Origin: JASSUD01 sp031963415
GTDB taxonomy: Bacteria; Pseudomonadota; Gammaproteobacteria; Burkholderiales; Burkholderiaceae
Direction: 5' to 3'
Assembly (NCBI GenBank): GCA_031963415.1
Contig: JASSUI010000001.1
Location: forward strand, 1,922,001 to 1,986,000
DNA: 64,000 nt
Below are positions 60,943 through 64,000 of this stretch, in pieces (positions within the stretch are counted from its first letter, which is position 1; every line of letters starts with the position of its first letter). A program made the translations under genes and the position numbers. The notes beneath the pieces were generated by a model. That model was not told the DNA's origin and made no database searches. It saw only the letters and a program-made list of their open reading frames with translations.

Positions 60943-62811
60943 ATGGCTTTACTGCAAATCTCTGAACCTGGTATGGCACCGCTACCGCATCAACGGCGGC
61001 TTGCGGTAGGTATTGACCTTGGTACAACCCATTCATTAGTCGCAGCGGTGCGTGACGGCGTGCCCGAGGCATTACCTGATGCCGACGGGAGAGTTTTACT
61101 TCCGTCAGTTGTCCGTTACTTAGCGGCTGGTGAACGGCAGATAGGCTATACCGCGCAACGCCAAGCCGCGCTAGACCCGAAAAATACAATTGTTTCAGTG
61201 AAGCGCTTGATGGGGCGTGGTGAGCGAGATATCGAGACGACTATCCATTCTTCGCTTGATTTCGTTGCTGCGCCTGGCATGGTGCAAATTAAAACTGTTG
61301 CTGGCCCTAAAAGTCCCGTCGAAGTTTCCGCTGACATCCTTGCCGCTTTGCGACAACGAGCAGAAGACACATTGGGTGAAGAAATAGTGGGCGCAGTGAT
61401 TACAGTTCCCGCTTATTTTGATGATGCACAGCGTCAAGCAACGAAAGATGCAGCTCGTGTGGCTGGCATTAATGTTTTACGCTTGCTCAATGAACCGACT
61501 GCTGCTGCGCTGGCTTATGGGTTGGAGAGCGGTGCCGAAGGATACTATGCGGTATATGACTTAGGCGGCGGCACTTTTGATTTATCCATCTTAAATTTGA
61601 CTCGTGGCGTATTTGAGGTCGTTGCAACGGGCGGCGATGCTGCGCTTGGTGGCGATGATTTCGACCAGCTGTTGTTTCAACATGTATTGCAAAAACTCAG
61701 CATCGATACTTTATCTGCTGAAGATGTGCGCTTATTACTCGAGCGAGTCCGTCAAGCTAAAGAGTTGTTATCTGAATTAGCGCAAGTGACGCTGGATGTG
61801 ACGTTAACGAATGGCATGCCAATCAAGCTAACGCTCACAGAACAAGAGTTTGCTGAGATCACTCAAGCGCTCGTGCAGCGCACCCTCACACTGACTCGTA
61901 AAGCGTTGCGCGACGCTGGCCTGACACCTGAACAGGTGCAAGGGATTGCGCTAGTGGGTGGCGCGACACGTATGCCAATCGTGCGCCGCGCTGTTGAGGC
62001 TTTCTTTGGTCAACCTCCATTAACAGGGATAGACCCTGATCAAGTAGTCGCGCTAGGGGCCGCCAGCCAAGCTGATTTACTTGCTGGTAATCGACGCAGT
62101 GAAGATGATTGGCTCTTATTAGATGTGCTTCCTCTGTCACTGGGTATCGAGACGATGGGCGGGTTAGTTGAAAAAATTATCCCGCGCCATTCGACGATAC
62201 CCATTGCACGCGCGCAAGAATTCACCACTTTTAAAGATGGGCAAACGGGGCTGTCGGTTCATGTCGTGCAGGGCGAGCGTGAGTTGGCAGCCGACTGCCG
62301 CTCGCTCGCTCGTTTTGAGCTGCGAGGCATTCCCCCAATGGCAGCAGGCGCTGCTCGAATCAGGGTTACATACCAAGTCGATGCAGACGGATTATTATCA
62401 GTATCAGCACGTGAAACTTATTCTGGTGTAGAAACTTCGATCGCAGTTAAACCTTCATATGGTTTAAGCGATGAAGAAGTCGCCCAGATGCTCCAAGATA
62501 GCTTTCAATCTGCCGAAACCGATATGCAAATGCGTGCGTTACGCGAGCAGCAGATCGAAGCTGAGCAACTCCTTGTCGCCACAGAGTCAGCGCTGGCTGC
62601 AGATGCTGATTTACTGAGCGAAGCAGAACGCACAATCATCGAGCAGGCGGTGCAAGCGTTACGGCAGGCCAAAGAGCGTGCCGAGCGCCAACCTTTGCAA
62701 GCAGCACTAAAACACCTTCTAACCGTGACAGAAGATTTTGCTGAACGGCGCATTAATAAAGGTATTCGTCAAGCGCTTGCAGGTCACAAGTTGGATGACA
62801 TCAAAGTTTAA
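60943..62811 (+). CDS. hscA: Fe-S assembly Hsp70 chaperone HscA
   Basis: A 622-residue specialised DnaK homologue that drives cluster release from IscU. ATPase motifs: VGIDLGTTHSLVAAV (residues 23-37), VYDLGGGTFDLSIL, and VGGATRMPIVRRAVEAFFG. The substrate-binding domain begins after LLLDVLPLSLGIETMGG. The start MALLQISEPGMAP is characteristic of HscA and sets the ATG at 60943 against an open frame from 60916. Confidence 0.97.
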   Translation: MALLQISEPGMAPLPHQRRLAVGIDLGTTHSLVAAVRDGVPEALPDADGRVLLPSVVRYLAAGERQIGYTAQRQAALDPKNTIVSVKRLMGRGERDIETTIHSSLDFVAAPGMVQIKTVAGPKSPVEVSADILAALRQRAEDTLGEEIVGAVITVPAYFDDAQRQATKDAARVAGINVLRLLNEPTAAALAYGLESGAEGYYAVYDLGGGTFDLSILNLTRGVFEVVATGGDAALGGDDFDQLLFQHVLQKLSIDTLSAEDVRLLLERVRQAKELLSELAQVTLDVTLTNGMPIKLTLTEQEFAEITQALVQRTLTLTRKALRDAGLTPEQVQGIALVGGATRMPIVRRAVEAFFGQPPLTGIDPDQVVALGAASQADLLAGNRRSEDDWLLLDVLPLSLGIETMGGLVEKIIPRHSTIPIARAQEFTTFKDGQTGLSVHVVQGERELAADCRSLARFELRGIPPMAAGAARIRVTYQVDADGLLSVSARETYSGVETSIAVKPSYGLSDEEVAQMLQDSFQSAETDMQMRALREQQIEAEQLLVATESALAADADLLSEAERTIIEQAVQALRQAKERAERQPLQAALKHLLTVTEDFAERRINKGIRQALAGHKLDDIKV

Positions 62812-62836
62812 ATTGTCTCTTTGTATAGACGCTTGA

Positions 62837-62887
62837 AGTTTGTTCACTCTTTAATCTCTTCCTATTTAAAGATCGTGAACCAGTTCT
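62837..62887. repeat. Short family B-like palindrome between hscA and fdx
   Basis: TTGTTCACTCTTTAATCTC and TTTAAAGATCGTGAACCAGTT; the ends match the family B termini but the interior core is missing, as if by internal deletion. Confidence 0.5.
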
Positions 62888-62926
62888 AAACCAAAGAACG
62901 AATTAATTAACCATAGAGAACAGGCA

Positions 62927-63268
62927 ATGCCGCGTCTTACTGTAAAGCCTCATCATGAATTATGTCCTGCTGGCGCCGTGCTAGATGCTGAGCCAGGCAA
63001 AAGCATTTGCGACACGCTGCTTGAAAATAATATTGAGATCGAACACGCGTGTGAAAAATCATGCGCTTGTACTACTTGTCACGTCATTGTGAGAGAAGGC
63101 TTTGCTGCGTTAGCTGAAGCTGGCGAGATGGAGGAAGACCTGCTTGATATGGCTTGGGGGCTTGAACCTACGTCACGCCTATCGTGCCAGGCGTTAATTC
63201 CCGAACAGACTGACCTAGTGGTTGAAATTCCTCGCTATTCGATCAATCACGCTAAAGAAAATCACTGA
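62927..63268 (+). CDS. fdx: [2Fe-2S] ferredoxin of the ISC system
   Basis: A 113-residue electron donor for cluster assembly. The ligand pattern is C42, C48, C51 (HACEKSCACTTCHVIV) and a fourth Cys in SRLSCQALI near 87. DLLDMAWGLEPTSRLSCQ is typical of adrenodoxin-like isc ferredoxins. It lies 115 bases after hscA. Confidence 0.97.
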   Translation: MPRLTVKPHHELCPAGAVLDAEPGKSICDTLLENNIEIEHACEKSCACTTCHVIVREGFAALAEAGEMEEDLLDMAWGLEPTSRLSCQALIPEQTDLVVEIPRYSINHAKENH

Positions 63269-63279
63269 GGTTTTTTTGT

Positions 63280-63474
63280 ATGAAATGGGTAGATATCCAA
63301 GAAATTGCACTTGCGCTAACCGACACTCACCCTGACGTTGACCCTAAAGCAATTCGCTTTACCGATTTACACCGCTGGGTGATGGCGCTTCCTGGTTTTG
63401 ATGACGAAGCGAACCGATCGGGTGAAAAAATCCTTGAAGCCATTCAATCTGCATGGATTGACGAAGCCTCTTAA
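63280..63474 (+). CDS. iscX: Fe-S assembly protein IscX
   Basis: A 64-residue acidic protein that binds IscS and iron and modulates sulfur transfer. The family is recognised by MKWVDIQEIALALTDTHPD, then VDPKAIRFTDLHRWV and a final EAIQSAWIDE. It starts 11 bases after the fdx stop and ends the isc operon. Confidence 0.96.
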   Translation: MKWVDIQEIALALTDTHPDVDPKAIRFTDLHRWVMALPGFDDEANRSGEKILEAIQSAWIDEAS

Positions 63475-63586
63475 ATGGCTGTGGCTGCCTCTTATATGAG
63501 AGTTTTCTTAGGGCTAAGTAGTTGATTTCTAATACGTTTCACGGCTAAAAGAGAGAATGCCTGTGATATTGTTCTCTGCAAATAAA

Positions 63587-63705
63587 GGAACCTCTGCATA
63601 AGCTTCATAGCAAGGAATGCCTTTGCTGCCAGCAGAAATATCTAATGAAAAAAGTAGGCTGTAGTTGATTATTCTGCTGCTATAGGACTTATGCAGAGGT
63701 TCCTA
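63587..63705. repeat. Family D palindromic element after iscX
   Basis: AGGAACCTCTGCATAAG (63587-63603) and CTTATGCAGAGGTTCCT (63689-63705) are perfect 17-bp terminal inverted repeats. Short copies of the same ends occur at 20847-20881 and 54210-54249. Confidence 0.85.
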
Positions 63706-63729
63706 TAAATAAAAGCGGAGATAAGTCCC

Positions 63730-64000
63730 ATGCCTATTACCTCTCTTTCCCCTGTCAGATCTACGACTCAAATTTCACCAGCTGTAGCGTGGCAACATGT
63801 CCAATATGAAGTAAGCGAAAGCGTTGCTTCAAAGCAGTGTAGCACCCTCAAAAAAATTCCTACCCTATTCTCCGAGCTTAAAATTTTGTTTGAGCGCTTT
63901 TTCAATGTAAACGAAGTGCAGTCTAGCGCCCCTCGGTTTGCAGTAACAGAATTGGCGAGAATCAAAGCTGAAGTAGACCAAGAGTTTGTTCTGATAGATA
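63730..64000 (+). CDS. Hypothetical protein, start only (runs off window)
   Basis: An open frame of at least 90 codons from the ATG at 63730 to the window end, with GGAGA 9 bases upstream. The N-terminus MPITSLSPVRSTTQISPAVA is rich in Ser, Thr and Pro, without a Sec signal peptide; a helical part follows (TLFSELKILFERFF, TELARIKAEVDQEF). I do not recognise it. The N-terminal composition resembles T3SS-secreted proteins, which is a hint only. Confidence 0.55.
   Translation, partial: MPITSLSPVRSTTQISPAVAWQHVQYEVSESVASKQCSTLKKIPTLFSELKILFERFFNVNEVQSSAPRFAVTELARIKAEVDQEFVLID

Noticed and set aside
13389..63705. Repeated spacer sequences as a CRISPR array
   Set aside because: Copies are dispersed kilobases apart, imperfectly palindromic and of unequal length; there are no regular spacers and no cas genes.

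Overview
The window looks like a chromosomal segment of a Burkholderiaceae bacterium with an endosymbiont-like genome. The core genes are recognisably Burkholderia-type in content and order: rpsB-tsf-pyrH-frr-uppS-cdsA-dxr-rseP-bamA-skp-lpxD-fabZ-lpxA-lpxB-rnhB, ppsR/ppsA, ilvI-ilvH-ilvC-psd-pssA-leuA and iscRSUA-hscBA-fdx-iscX. The spacers between them, however, are stretched by many short palindromic repeats, and base composition is only moderate in GC, with AT-rich patches. Together with a Hrp2-class type III secretion system and large NACHT/repeat proteins this fits the fungus-associated lineage around Mycoavidus, Glomeribacter and Mycetohabitans. The genus is an inference; no rRNA gene is present to prove it.

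Layout. 1-3687: a giant NACHT/pentapeptide/beta-propeller protein, probably continuing upstream of the window. 3827-5710: a small heat-shock protein with a sigma-32-like promoter, a 2Fe-2S protein and dapB. 5703-22738: the type III secretion cluster in two divergent blocks. The minus-strand block reads sctU, sctV, sctP/hpaP-like, sctQ, sctR, sctS and an hpaA-position gene. The plus-strand block reads hrpB1, hrpB2, sctJ, hrpB4, sctL, sctN, hrpB7/sctO, sctT and then sctC. Two PIP/hrpII-like boxes, one facing each way, lie in the spacer between the blocks. 22835-26376: a small secreted protein, ligA and map. 26826-43607: translation, isoprenoid, phospholipid, envelope-assembly and lipid A genes. 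43818-47443: PEP synthase and its regulatory kinase. 47750-55843: branched-chain amino acid and phosphatidylethanolamine synthesis, plus a KGG stress protein. 56009-57477: an AT-rich island with an unrecognised coiled-coil gene and the isc promoter with two tandem IscR sites. 57478-63474: the complete isc operon. 63730-end: the start of an unrecognised protein.

How the genes work together. The secretion cluster encodes the export apparatus (R, S, T, U, V), the ATPase complex (K-like, L, N, O, Q), the inner ring lipoprotein J and the outer-membrane secretin C. SctD, needle/pilus, translocon, HpaB-type chaperone and the HrpB/HrpX activator are not here and must be elsewhere or missing. The central block couples ribosome biogenesis to envelope construction: undecaprenyl phosphate, CDP-diacylglycerol, the MEP pathway, RseP, BamA/Skp and lipid A. 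The isc block builds Fe-S clusters under IscR feedback.

The most unusual property is the density of non-coding repeats. At least seven families of roughly 50-160 bp inverted-repeat elements sit in almost every spacer. They split operons that are usually tight (fabZ/lpxA, hscB/hscA, ilvI/ilvH/ilvC), and in two cases they contribute to gene ends.
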